A stretch of DNA of 32,745 bases. Source: an uncultured Eubacteriales bacterium (lineage in GTDB: Bacteria; Bacillota; Clostridia; Oscillospirales; Butyricicoccaceae). A program made the position numbers and the translations under genes. The stretch covers positions 1 to 32,745 of the forward strand of contig CAKTWY010000004.1 in NCBI GenBank assembly GCA_934630445.1, written 5' to 3'. The number at the start of each line of letters is the position of its first letter. Position 1 is the first letter of the stretch. The notes beneath the pieces are model-generated. The model worked only from the letters and a program-made list of their open reading frames with translations. It made no database searches and had not been told where the DNA came from. This document shows, in pieces, positions 22,817-31,349 of this stretch.

Positions 22817-24789
22817 TGTCCATTGTCAAAATGTCTCGTTTGCGGTTTGTTGCGCCCAAAAGCGTGCGAAAAGGGCTCCTCCGCGAGCTGACACGGCTCG
22901 GCTGTGTACAGATCGACAGCTCCGCCGCCCTTGCCTCAGACCCGGAATGGAGCGGCATTCTTCAGCCGAACGACGAGAGCGGCGAAGCGCGTGCAATGCT
23001 TGCGGAGCTGAAACCTGCGCTTGCAACGCTGGCGGAGTACGCTCCTGCCAAAAAACCGTTTCTGAGTCCACGGCGCTATATCTCTGAGCGCGATTTTTAC
23101 GACAAGCCGCTCATTGATCACGCAGTCAGTACAGCGGAAAAAATTGTTGCGCTGAACAAAGAGATCATTGCCCTGCAGGCCGAGCGCGGACGTGTTTCGC
23201 TCAAGCGCGCTTCGCTCTTACCGTGGATCGACTGCCCCATTGCGCTCGATGCTTCTGTTGGTAAATCCTGCGAGCTTTTTTTCGGCGTCTGTTCCTCGTC
23301 CACCCCGTTTGAACATATTGCGACAGACGCAGAAAGCTCGGGCGAATGCGAGCTTACGCTCGTCAACTCGGACCGCGAGCAGCATTATCTGATCGTTTTG
23401 CTGCACCGCGCCGCGCATGAGAGCGTCCTCGCGGCGCTTCGCACCTACGGCTTTTCTTTTGTGCAGTTCAAGGACCTGCACGCAACGGCACGTGAGAATG
23501 TAGCGGATGCTGAAACGCGTATGGACGCGCTTTCAGATGAGATCAGCAGGAAGGAAGAAGAGATTCGCGCCTGTGCCCCCGAGCGCAGCGCGCTTGAACA
23601 GGCGTTTGACGCCCTCACCCTTGAAGCGCGCCGCGATGAAATCCTCGCTTCCCTTTCCGCGACCAAAAAAACAGTCTTCATGCAAGGCTGGGCGCCCACG
23701 GACACTGAGGCCGCCGTGTCGGCTGTTTTGGAGGACGCCGGTTGCGCGTATGAGTTCACGTCTCCCGAAGAGGGGGATACGCCCCCCGTTCTGCTTCACA
23801 ATGCAAAACTCGTCGCGCCCTTCAGCATGGTGACGGAGCTTTATGCCCTGCCGACATATGAGAGTCAACTCGACCCAAACCCGCTGATGTCGCCGTTTTT
23901 CTTCATCTTTTTCGGCCTGATGATGGCGGACACCTCATACGGCATTCTCATCGCACTGGGGTCGTATATCGCCCTGAAGCGCATGCGCCCGCCAGAGAGC
24001 GGAATGATTGCCCGTCTTTTAAAAGTCGGCGTGCTCTGCGGCATCTCGACCTTTATCTGGGGCATCCTTTTTGGAAGTTACTTTGGCGATATCATCCCTG
24101 TACTCTCGAAAATGGCGACGGGTGTGGAACGCAATATTCCGCCGCTTCTGTTTGACCCAATGGCGGAGCCGATGACGCTTTTCATCATGTCGCTCGCCTT
24201 CGGCGTTATCCAGATTTTCTTTGGTATGGGTGTAAAGGCATACCAGCTGATCCGCACGGGGCATGCCGTCGACGCGCTCTGCGATATCATCTTTTGGTAT
24301 CCTTTGGTCGGAGGTCTGTTATGGGCAATCGTCACCTGGTTTATGGGCGGTAACCTGACGCCGTGCCTCATCACTGCGCTCATAGGCGCGCTGGGCGTTC
24401 TCTTTACCGGCGGTCGTGCAAAAAAAGGCTTTTTCGGCAAGCTGATCGGCGGACTTGGCAGTCTTTATGGCATTGCAAATTATCTGTCGGATATTCTCTC
24501 CTATTCCCGGCTACTGGCGCTGTGCCTTGCTACCGCAGTCATTGCCAAGGTCATGAATACCATGAGTGTGCTGGGCGGAAACACTGTTGGCGGATGGATT
24601 TTATTCGTTGCAGTATTTACCATCGGGCATGTTTTCAACGTTGGGATCAACCTTTTGGGTACCTTTGTGCACACGAGCAGACTGCAGTATATCGAATTTT
24701 TCGGCAAGTTCTACGAGCCGGGCGGCAAGCCGTTTAAGCCGCTCTTTTATAAAACGAAATATGTAGAAATTATCAGGGAGGAAAATTAA
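22816..24789 (+). CDS. ntpI: V/A-type ATPase subunit I (membrane subunit a)
   Basis: Stator membrane subunit, 657 aa, which forms the ion half-channels against the proteolipid ring. Residues 1 to about 340 are soluble with coiled-coil arms; the C-terminal half has about eight membrane helices, starting in SPFFFIFFGLMMADTSYG. Arg565 in SYSRLLAL and Arg622 in HTSRLQYIEFFGKFY correspond to the two conserved arginines of NtpI (573 and 629 in E. hirae) that face the ring glutamate. ATG 22816 overlaps the previous stop by one base. The length is normal, and the gene is complete. Confidence 0.96.
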   Translation: MSIVKMSRLRFVAPKSVRKGLLRELTRLGCVQIDSSAALASDPEWSGILQPNDESGEARAMLAELKPALATLAEYAPAKKPFLSPRRYISERDFYDKPLIDHAVSTAEKIVALNKEIIALQAERGRVSLKRASLLPWIDCPIALDASVGKSCELFFGVCSSSTPFEHIATDAESSGECELTLVNSDREQHYLIVLLHRAAHESVLAALRTYGFSFVQFKDLHATARENVADAETRMDALSDEISRKEEEIRACAPERSALEQAFDALTLEARRDEILASLSATKKTVFMQGWAPTDTEAAVSAVLEDAGCAYEFTSPEEGDTPPVLLHNAKLVAPFSMVTELYALPTYESQLDPNPLMSPFFFIFFGLMMADTSYGILIALGSYIALKRMRPPESGMIARLLKVGVLCGISTFIWGILFGSYFGDIIPVLSKMATGVERNIPPLLFDPMAEPMTLFIMSLAFGVIQIFFGMGVKAYQLIRTGHAVDALCDIIFWYPLVGGLLWAIVTWFMGGNLTPCLITALIGALGVLFTGGRAKKGFFGKLIGGLGSLYGIANYLSDILSYSRLLALCLATAVIAKVMNTMSVLGGNTVGGWILFVAVFTIGHVFNVGINLLGTFVHTSRLQYIEFFGKFYEPGGKPFKPLFYKTKYVEIIREEN

Positions 24790-24790
24790 T

Positions 24791-25285
24791 ATGGAATTGC
24801 TCGGAAGTTTATTTAATGGTACAAATCTGGCGCTTCTCGGAGCGGCGCTTGCGATGATCCTCGCAGGTACGGGTTCGGCAAAGGGCGTTGGCATCGCCGG
24901 TGAAGCTGCTGCAGGCGTTTTGACGGAAGATCCTGAAAAATTTGGCCAGACGCTTCTTCTCCAGGCACTTCCCGGCACGCAGGGCATCTACGGTATGATC
25001 ATCGCATTCCTTATCATGTTCAAAATCGGTATGGTAGGCGGCTCCGGTCCGGTGGATCTTACGATCGAGCAGGGCTTCCAGTTTTTGATGTGCTCGCTTC
25101 CAATTGCGATCGTGGGTCTTACCTCCGGAATCGCACAGGGCCGCGCGGCGGTCGCGTCACTCGGCATCATCGCAAAGCGCCCGGAAGAACTCGGCAAGGC
25201 CATGATGTATCCGGCGCTTGTTGAAACCTATGCCGTTCTGTCCCTTCTGATCTCCTTCCTCATGTGGCTGGGCATCGCGGTCTGA
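24791..25285 (+). CDS. ntpK: V/A-type ATPase subunit K, sodium-type proteolipid
   Basis: Ion-carrying ring subunit, 164 aa, a double hairpin with four membrane helices as in E. hirae NtpK and eukaryotic V-ATPases. Only the second hairpin has the carboxylate, Glu145 in PALVETYAVL. The sodium ligands of E. hirae (Leu61, Thr64, Gln65, Gln110, Glu139, with Tyr68) are all matched: Leu60, Thr63, Gln64, Gln116, Glu145 and Tyr67, in ALPGTQGIYG and SGIAQGRAA. I infer that the enzyme moves sodium. The gene begins 1 nt after the ntpI stop, with GGGAGG overlapping the end of ntpI. Confidence 0.97.
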   Translation: MELLGSLFNGTNLALLGAALAMILAGTGSAKGVGIAGEAAAGVLTEDPEKFGQTLLLQALPGTQGIYGMIIAFLIMFKIGMVGGSGPVDLTIEQGFQFLMCSLPIAIVGLTSGIAQGRAAVASLGIIAKRPEELGKAMMYPALVETYAVLSLLISFLMWLGIAV

Positions 25286-25314
25286 TCCGCAGATCAAATG
25301 TTAGGAGCATACTC

Positions 25315-25920
25315 ATGAACGGTATTGATAAAATCACCGACAAAATTTCCTCGGACAGCGCTGCAGAGATCGAAGAGATCCTGCGCCAGGCGCGCGCCGA
25401 TGCCGCCTCCATGCGTGAGGATTTCGAAGAAGCCGCGCACACAGCTGCGGCGGAGATCCTTCAGCAGGGGGAGCGCGACGCTGCGGAGATCGAACGGCGA
25501 ATCCGCTCGGGCGCGGAGCTTGAAGCACGCAAAGCGCTCCTTGCAAAAAAACAGGCACTTATTTCAGACGCTTTTGAGCGTGCGCTTACTGCGCTGCGCG
25601 AAATGGACGATGTATCGTACATCTCCTTTCTCTGCCGCGTGATCGCAAAGGCATCCGAAAGCGGCACAGAAGAGGTCATCTTCTCCCCTGCTGACCGAGC
25701 ACGATTTGGCAAGCAGGTTGTCATCGGCGCCAACACGCTTCTTTCGGAGCTGGGCCGCCCGGCAAATCTTACTTTATCCGCTGAAACGCGTGATCTCGGC
25801 GGCGGCGTCATTGTCAAAAGCGGTGACATTGAATATAACTGTACGCTCGAAACCATGCTGCGTTTGATGCGCGACGAAGCGGCGTTCGATGTCGCGCATG
25901 TGCTTTTTCCCGAGGCATGA
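25315..25920 (+). CDS. ntpE: V/A-type ATPase subunit E (peripheral stalk)
   Basis: Peripheral stalk subunit, 201 aa. An N-terminal coiled coil (about residues 10-100, rich in Glu, Ala and Arg) pairs with the ntpF product; the C-terminal globular domain has the family segment DLGGGVIVKSGDIEYNCTLETML. ATG 25315 follows TTAGGAG at 8 nt. The gene is 29 bp after ntpK and is followed by an unusually long 129-bp spacer before ntpC. Confidence 0.95.
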   Translation: MNGIDKITDKISSDSAAEIEEILRQARADAASMREDFEEAAHTAAAEILQQGERDAAEIERRIRSGAELEARKALLAKKQALISDAFERALTALREMDDVSYISFLCRVIAKASESGTEEVIFSPADRARFGKQVVIGANTLLSELGRPANLTLSAETRDLGGGVIVKSGDIEYNCTLETMLRLMRDEAAFDVAHVLFPEA

Positions 25921-25948
25921 CGTCCGCGTCAAAATGCGTTCTGCCGTG

Positions 25949-26032
25949 CGGCGCGGCCATATCGCGCCGGTGGACAAATAACAACCATTCAGGTCTCCAC
26001 GCAGCGGCTGAAGGAAAACTGTACTGCCGCTG
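25949..26032 (+). repeat. Two hairpins in the ntpE-ntpC spacer
   Basis: CGGCGCG (25949-25955) and CGCGCCG (25963-25969) form a perfect 7-bp GC stem with a 7-nt loop and no T-run after it. CAGCGGC (26002-26008) and GCCGCTG (26026-26032) form a second perfect 7-bp stem with a 17-nt loop, ending just before the ribosome binding site of ntpC. Such elements in a spacer can fix RNA processing or stability; that role is inferred here. Confidence 0.5.
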
Positions 26033-26049
26033 AGAAAGGATGTGCCTCA

Positions 26050-27060
26050 TTGCATACTGCTAAGCAGAAGACGAAAGACACCGATTATTTATATTCAAGT
26101 GCACGCATCAAAGCGCTCGAGCGCAGGCTGATCACCGGTGAGCGTCTGCAGGCCGTCGCCGAGGCAAAAACGGACGAAACAGCAGTTAAACTGCTGATGG
26201 AGTGCGGCTTTCCGGAGCTGGTTTCCGCTGCGCCCGCCGATGTTGAGCGCGCGCTCGCCGCAAAACGCGAGGATGCCTTCGCGCTGATTCGCTCGCTGGT
26301 GACAGACGAACGCATCTCCGATGTGTTTTTGCTGAAAAATGACTATCACAATGTTAAAACCATTCTCAAGGGCGAAGCCGCCGAGGTGCCTTATGAGCGG
26401 CTTTTGGTGGATTCTGGACGCATTCCTGCATCGCGCATGCAGCTGTCGCTGCGCGACGAGAGCTATGCAGGCCTCTCCCCTACGCTTGCCCGCGCCGCTG
26501 CGCAGGCGCGTGACGTCATCTCCCGCACAAAAGACGCGCAGCTGCTTGATTTCATTCTCGACAGGGCGATGTACAAAGAAATGCTCTCGCTGGCCGAGGC
26601 CGTCGGCGCGCCTTATTTTACCGATTATATCAGGCTGATGATCGACGGGGTAAATCTGCGCTCCGCGCTCAGGCTTACGCGCATGGGTAAAGGCACGGAC
26701 ACGCTGCGCTTGGCTCTGATCCCCGGCGGAACGATTGCTGTTGAGCCGCTTTTGGGCGGATTTACGCCGGAGGTCGCAGAGCGTGTATACGCCGCGACGA
26801 AATTTGCCGCCGCCGCCGAAATAGCAAAGGCGGCGCTTGCAGGCAATGCGCCCCTTTCCGCGCTCGACCGTGCGTGTGATAATGTGCTTGTCGAGCACCT
26901 GAAGCGCGCCAAATACGTCGCATTCGGCATCGAGCCGATCATCGGCTATCTCGCTGCGCGGGAAGCGGAACTCACGGCCGTGCGCATCGTGATGTCCGCC
27001 AGATCTGCCGGGCTTGACTCCGAGCGTATTATGGAAAGGCTGAGGGATTCGTATGTATAA
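26050..27060 (+). CDS. ntpC: V/A-type ATPase subunit C (central stalk-membrane connector)
   Basis: Funnel-shaped subunit, 336 aa, that links the central stalk to the proteolipid ring. It is mostly helical, with the family N-terminus YLYSSARIKALERRLI, a central VSDVFLLKNDYHNVKTIL-like segment (DVFLLKNDYHNVK) and GIEPIIGYLAAREAELTAVR near the C-terminus. The start is TTG 26050, about 10 nt after AAAGGA; the ATG at 26040 is out of frame. Its 3' end overlaps ntpG by 8 bp. Confidence 0.93.
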   Translation: MHTAKQKTKDTDYLYSSARIKALERRLITGERLQAVAEAKTDETAVKLLMECGFPELVSAAPADVERALAAKREDAFALIRSLVTDERISDVFLLKNDYHNVKTILKGEAAEVPYERLLVDSGRIPASRMQLSLRDESYAGLSPTLARAAAQARDVISRTKDAQLLDFILDRAMYKEMLSLAEAVGAPYFTDYIRLMIDGVNLRSALRLTRMGKGTDTLRLALIPGGTIAVEPLLGGFTPEVAERVYAATKFAAAAEIAKAALAGNAPLSALDRACDNVLVEHLKRAKYVAFGIEPIIGYLAAREAELTAVRIVMSARSAGLDSERIMERLRDSYV

Positions 27061-27364
27061 GATTGCAGTGCTCGGCGAGCGCGAAAGCGTGCTCGGCTTT
27101 CAGGCGCTCGGCCTCACGGCCGTGATCGCTGAAGATGCGGCGGATGCGCGCAGGAAGCTGCTGGAGCTCGCGCGCGGCGACTATGCCGTCATTTATCTGA
27201 CGGAAGAGCTGGCGCAGGCGCTGCCGGATGAGCTTACAGCGCTCGGTGACCGCGCCATCCCCGCAGTGATCCTCATCCCGGGCAAACACGGCCCGCTCGG
27301 CATCGGCAGGCGCGCGATCCACGCAGCGGTGGAGCGCGCGGTCGGCGCGGATATTCTCTCCTAG
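27053..27364 (+). CDS. ntpG: V/A-type ATPase subunit F (central stalk)
   Basis: Central stalk subunit, 103 aa, equal to NtpG of E. hirae or subunit F of other V/A-ATPases; it binds subunit D on the rotor axis. The N-terminus MYKIAVLGERESVLGFQALGL and the AVIYLTEELA and IPAVILIPG segments are the usual family pattern. ATG 27053 lies inside the end of ntpC, with GAGGG upstream. Confidence 0.95.
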   Translation: MYKIAVLGERESVLGFQALGLTAVIAEDAADARRKLLELARGDYAVIYLTEELAQALPDELTALGDRAIPAVILIPGKHGPLGIGRRAIHAAVERAVGADILS

Positions 27365-27422
27365 GCGGCGCAGTTTTTTCGTTTGATTGGCGCCGCGGAG
27401 TTTTGAAAGAAGGTAATGTCTA

Positions 27423-29198
27423 GTGGATACAGGCAAAATTGTCAAAGTGGCAGGCCCCCTGATCACAGCGGAAGGGCTCGCGCATGCCAACATGTTTGAC
27501 GTCGTGCGCGTCGGACGCGAGCACCTGATCGGTGAAATTATAGAGATGCGCGGTGACCGCGCCTCCATCCAGGTCTATGAAGAAACGGCCGGCATCGGCC
27601 CCGGCGATACTGTTGAGACGACGGGCGCCCCCCTTTCCGTCGAGCTCGGCCCCGGTCTGATCGAAACGATCTACGACGGGATACAGCGCCCCCTCGAGGC
27701 GATCCGCGCGATCGCCGGGCCCTGCATCACCCGCGGGATCAATGTTCCTCCGCTGGACCGCAAACGCAAATGGGCCTTTACCGCCACAGTGAAAGCGGGC
27801 GAGCGTGTGAGCGCCGGCGACATCATCGGCACAGTGCCGGAGACAGTCGTCGTTCTGCATAAAATCATGGTGCCGAACGGCGTTTCCGGAACGGTGAAGT
27901 CCGTTGCAAGCGGAGAATACACCGTGGAAGATACGGTTGCCGTCATTTCCGGTGACGACGGACGCGAGCACACGCTCTCGCTCATGCAGCGCTGGCCTGT
28001 GCGCGTCGGCCGGCCATATGCGAAAAAGCTTTCGCCGGACGTTCCCATGATGACGGGCCAGCGGATCATCGACACGATGTTCCCCATCGCCAAGGGAGGT
28101 ACAGCCGCGGTGCCCGGCCCCTTTGGCTCCGGCAAAACCGTTGTTCAGCACCAGTTGGCGAAATGGTCCGACGTCGATATCGTCATTTATATCGGCTGCG
28201 GCGAACGCGGCAACGAGATGACCGACGTTCTTCGCGAATTCCCCGAGCTGAAAGACCCGAAAACGGGCGAAAGCCTGATGAAACGCACGGTGCTGATCGC
28301 CAACACATCCGATATGCCCGTTGCGGCGCGTGAGGCGTCTGTTTATACCGGCATCACTATTGCAGAATATTTCCGCGATATGGGGTACGAGGTCGCCGTC
28401 ATCGCCGACTCTACCTCCCGCTGGGCGGAGGCGCTTCGTGAAATGTCCGGTCGTCTTGAAGAGATGCCCGGCGAAGAGGGATACCCCGCGTACCTGACCT
28501 CGCGCCTGGCGCAGTTTTACGAGCGTGCGGGCCGCGTCGAATGCCTGGGCGCAGAGAAGCGCATCGCCTCGCTGTCGGCCATCGGCGCTGTCTCCCCTCC
28601 GGGCGGTGATATTTCCGAACCTGTATCACAGGCCACGCTGCGCATCGTCAAGGTCTTCTGGGGACTGGACAGTTCACTCGCCTATCGCCGCCACTTCCCC
28701 GCGATCAACTGGCTGACAAGCTATTCGCTCTATGAAGACAGGCTAGGTCCGTGGTTCAACGAGCACGTCAATCCCGATTTTATGGCGCAGCGCGGCCAGG
28801 CGATGAACATCCTGCATCAGGAAAATGAACTGAACGAGATCGTGCAGCTCGTCGGCATCGATGCGCTCTCATCAGACGACCGCCTGACGATGGAAGTCGC
28901 CCGCATGCTGCGGGAAGATTTTCTGCAGCAGAACGCATTTACCGACACGGACGCCTACACGTCCTTTGACAAGCAATTCAAGCTCCTGCATGTGATCTTA
29001 AATTACGATGCGCTTGGACGCCGCGCCGTCGCGGCCGGCGTCGCACTGGACGATATTCTCGGCGTCGAAGCGGCCACCCGGATCGGCCGTGCAAAGCATG
29101 CCCTGCCGGAAGAATATGCGGCCGTATACAATCAGATTGAAAGCGATATGAAGGCGCAGATCGACGCGCTGATCGCCAAAGGAGGCAGTGACCGATGA
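27423..29198 (+). CDS. ntpA: V/A-type ATPase catalytic subunit A
   Basis: Catalytic subunit of the head, 591 aa. The Walker A motif GPFGSGKT is at residues 232-239 with Lys238 and Thr239 at the same numbers as in E. hirae NtpA. The bulge typical of A subunits (about residues 115-185), the EPVSQATLRIVKVFWGLD segment and PAINWLTSYSLY are present. The start is GTG 27423, which gives the family N-terminus DTGKIVKVAGPL; the nearby ATG 27416 is out of frame. GAAGG precedes it. The stop overlaps the ntpB start as ATGA. Confidence 0.98.
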   Translation: MDTGKIVKVAGPLITAEGLAHANMFDVVRVGREHLIGEIIEMRGDRASIQVYEETAGIGPGDTVETTGAPLSVELGPGLIETIYDGIQRPLEAIRAIAGPCITRGINVPPLDRKRKWAFTATVKAGERVSAGDIIGTVPETVVVLHKIMVPNGVSGTVKSVASGEYTVEDTVAVISGDDGREHTLSLMQRWPVRVGRPYAKKLSPDVPMMTGQRIIDTMFPIAKGGTAAVPGPFGSGKTVVQHQLAKWSDVDIVIYIGCGERGNEMTDVLREFPELKDPKTGESLMKRTVLIANTSDMPVAAREASVYTGITIAEYFRDMGYEVAVIADSTSRWAEALREMSGRLEEMPGEEGYPAYLTSRLAQFYERAGRVECLGAEKRIASLSAIGAVSPPGGDISEPVSQATLRIVKVFWGLDSSLAYRRHFPAINWLTSYSLYEDRLGPWFNEHVNPDFMAQRGQAMNILHQENELNEIVQLVGIDALSSDDRLTMEVARMLREDFLQQNAFTDTDAYTSFDKQFKLLHVILNYDALGRRAVAAGVALDDILGVEAATRIGRAKHALPEEYAAVYNQIESDMKAQIDALIAKGGSDR

Positions 29199-30568
29199 TC
29201 AAAGAATACCGTACGATACAGGAGGTTGCCGGTCCTCTGATGCTTGTGCGCGATGTAAAGGGCGCTACCTACTACGAGCTCGGCGAGATCGAGCTGCAAA
29301 ACGGCGAAACACGCCGCTGCCGTGTGCTCGAAGTCAACGGCACCAATGCTCTCGTCCAGCTTTTTGAAAGCTCCGCCGGCATCAACCTTGCCCAGTCAAA
29401 GGTCCGCTTCCTCGGACACGGAATCGAGCTCGGTGTCTCAGCCGATATGCTTGGCCGCGTGTTCGACGGACTGGGAAATCCCATTGACGGCGGCCCGGAG
29501 ATCCTCGCTGAAAAGCGTCTGGACATCAACGGCCTGGCCATGAATCCCGCGGCGCGCGACTATCCGTCCGAGTTTATTCAGACAGGTGTCTCCGCCATCG
29601 ACGGGCTGAACACCCTTGTGCGCGGGCAAAAGCTCCCGATCTTTTCCGGTTCGGGCATGCCGCACGCACAGCTTGCCGCCCAGATTGCCCGTCAGGCAAA
29701 AGTGCTTGGTACGGATGCAAAATTCGCCGTTGTGTTTGCGGCGGTCGGCATCACGTTTGAAGAGGCCGATTTCTTTATCAGCGACTTTACGCGCACAGGC
29801 GCGATCGACCGCACAGTTCTTTTCCTGAACCTTGCCAACGACCCTGCCATCGAGCGTATCGCCACACCGCGTATGGCGCTCACGGCGGCGGAGTACCTCG
29901 CCTTCGAATGCGGGATGCATGTGCTCGTCATCATAACGGATATCACCAACTATGCCGAGGCGCTGCGCGAGGTTTCCGCCGCGCGTAAGGAGGTTCCGGG
30001 CCGGCGCGGATATCCGGGCTATCTCTACACTGACCTTGCAACGATGTATGAACGTGCGGGCCGGCGCCTGGAAGCGGAAGGCTCCATCACTATGATCCCG
30101 ATCCTGACGATGCCGGAGGATGATAAAACGCATCCGATCCCCGACCTCACCGGATACATCACCGAGGGACAGATCATCCTTTCGCGTGAGCTGTACCGCA
30201 AGGGCCTGCGCCCGCCGATCGATGTGCTCCCCTCCCTGTCGCGTCTGAAGGATAAGGGCATCGGCCGCGGCAAAACGCGCGAAGATCATGCCGAGACGAT
30301 GAATCAGCTCTTCTCCGCGTATGCGCGCGGAAAGGACGCCAAAGAGCTGATGACGATTCTCGGCGAGGCGGCGCTCACGAATATCGACAAGCTTTACGCA
30401 AAATTTGCCGACGAATTCGAACGGCAATACGTTTCCCAGGGTTATGACGTGAACCGCACTATCGAGGAAACGCTGGATCTGGGCTGGAAGCTGCTCTCTA
30501 TCCTGCCGCAGACGGAGCTGAAGCGAATCCGTCCGGAATTTATCGAGAAATACTGGCCCGAAAAGTAA
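29195..30568 (+). CDS. ntpB: V/A-type ATPase regulatory subunit B
   Basis: Non-catalytic nucleotide-binding-fold subunit of the head, 457 aa, alternating with A. It lacks a Walker A loop and has SGSGMPHAQLAAQIARQ at that place (151-167). Arg350 in PSLSRLKDKGIGRGKT is the arginine finger, at the same number as in E. hirae NtpB. The N-terminal beta barrel starts at EYRTIQEVAGPL. It overlaps ntpA by 4 bp, so A and B should be made in equal amounts as the head requires. Confidence 0.98.
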   Translation: MIKEYRTIQEVAGPLMLVRDVKGATYYELGEIELQNGETRRCRVLEVNGTNALVQLFESSAGINLAQSKVRFLGHGIELGVSADMLGRVFDGLGNPIDGGPEILAEKRLDINGLAMNPAARDYPSEFIQTGVSAIDGLNTLVRGQKLPIFSGSGMPHAQLAAQIARQAKVLGTDAKFAVVFAAVGITFEEADFFISDFTRTGAIDRTVLFLNLANDPAIERIATPRMALTAAEYLAFECGMHVLVIITDITNYAEALREVSAARKEVPGRRGYPGYLYTDLATMYERAGRRLEAEGSITMIPILTMPEDDKTHPIPDLTGYITEGQIILSRELYRKGLRPPIDVLPSLSRLKDKGIGRGKTREDHAETMNQLFSAYARGKDAKELMTILGEAALTNIDKLYAKFADEFERQYVSQGYDVNRTIEETLDLGWKLLSILPQTELKRIRPEFIEKYWPEK

Positions 30569-30581
30569 GGGAGGTGTTCTT

Positions 30582-31259
30582 TTGGCACGGCTCAACGTAA
30601 ACCCTACCCGCATGGAGCTGACACGGCTCAAAAAACGCCTGAATACCGCCCGCCGCGGCCACAAGCTGCTCAAAGACAAGCGCGATGAACTGATGAAGCA
30701 GTTTCTCGAAACAGTGCGCCAGAACGAGGCGCTCCGCCTGCGTGTGGAAGAGCGCCTGATGCAGGCACATCAAAGCTTCGCCGTAGCTTCGGCCGAGATG
30801 TCTCCGGAAGGAATGGAGCAGGCACTGCTATATCCCAAACAAAGTGTCTCCCTCGACGTCTCGCTGCGGAACATCATGTCTGTCAATGTGCCGGAATATA
30901 CGTTTCATAAAGCAAGCGACAACACAGGCGACATCTACCCATACGGTCTTGCGCTCACGTCGGGTGAACTGGACGACGCGCTGGCCTTCCTCTCTTCGGT
31001 GCTCGACGATATGCTGCGCCTTGCGCAGATCGAAAAATCCGTGCAGCTGATGGCCGCTGAAATTGAAAAAACACGCCGCCGCGTCAATGCCCTTGAGCAC
31101 TTCATGATCCCCCAGCTTGAGGAGACCATCCGTTATATCACCATGAAGCTTGATGAAAACGAGCGCGGCAATTTAAGCCGCCTGATGAAGGTCAAGGACA
31201 TGATGCTTGAGCAAGCGCGCGAAGCCGCCCTTGCAGAGGACGCCCGGGCGCAAATTTAA
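30582..31259 (+). CDS. ntpD: V/A-type ATPase subunit D (central rotor shaft)
   Basis: Rotor shaft subunit, 225 aa, with two long antiparallel coiled-coil ends and the signature PTRMELTRLKKRLNTARRGHKLLKDKRDELM. The start is TTG 30582, placed 6 nt after GGGAGGTG; ATG 30612 would lose the conserved residues before PTRME. It is the last gene of the operon and is followed after 14 bp by a strong terminator. Confidence 0.96.
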   Translation: MARLNVNPTRMELTRLKKRLNTARRGHKLLKDKRDELMKQFLETVRQNEALRLRVEERLMQAHQSFAVASAEMSPEGMEQALLYPKQSVSLDVSLRNIMSVNVPEYTFHKASDNTGDIYPYGLALTSGELDDALAFLSSVLDDMLRLAQIEKSVQLMAAEIEKTRRRVNALEHFMIPQLEETIRYITMKLDENERGNLSRLMKVKDMMLEQAREAALAEDARAQI

Positions 31260-31273
31260 CCGCCGTACAGATG

Positions 31274-31308
31274 AAAAGCAGCCGCTCCCAACAGGAGCGG
31301 CTGCTTTT
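31274..31308. terminator. Bidirectional intrinsic terminator after the ATPase operon
   Basis: A perfect 15-bp stem, AAAAGCAGCCGCTCC (31274-31288) with 31294-31308, has a 5-nt CAACA loop. The arms end in AAAA on the left and TTTT on the right, so it can act for ntpD on the plus strand and for the flippase gene on the minus strand. Confidence 0.93.
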
Positions 31309-31349
31309 GTCTTATATAACAAACACAAAAATCGGTAAAACCCGTCTTT

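Noticed and set aside
29438..30679. A 413-codon open frame opposite ntpB
   Set aside because: The plus strand is unambiguously ntpB with all motifs. The reverse frame has no recognisable domain and no ribosome binding site.
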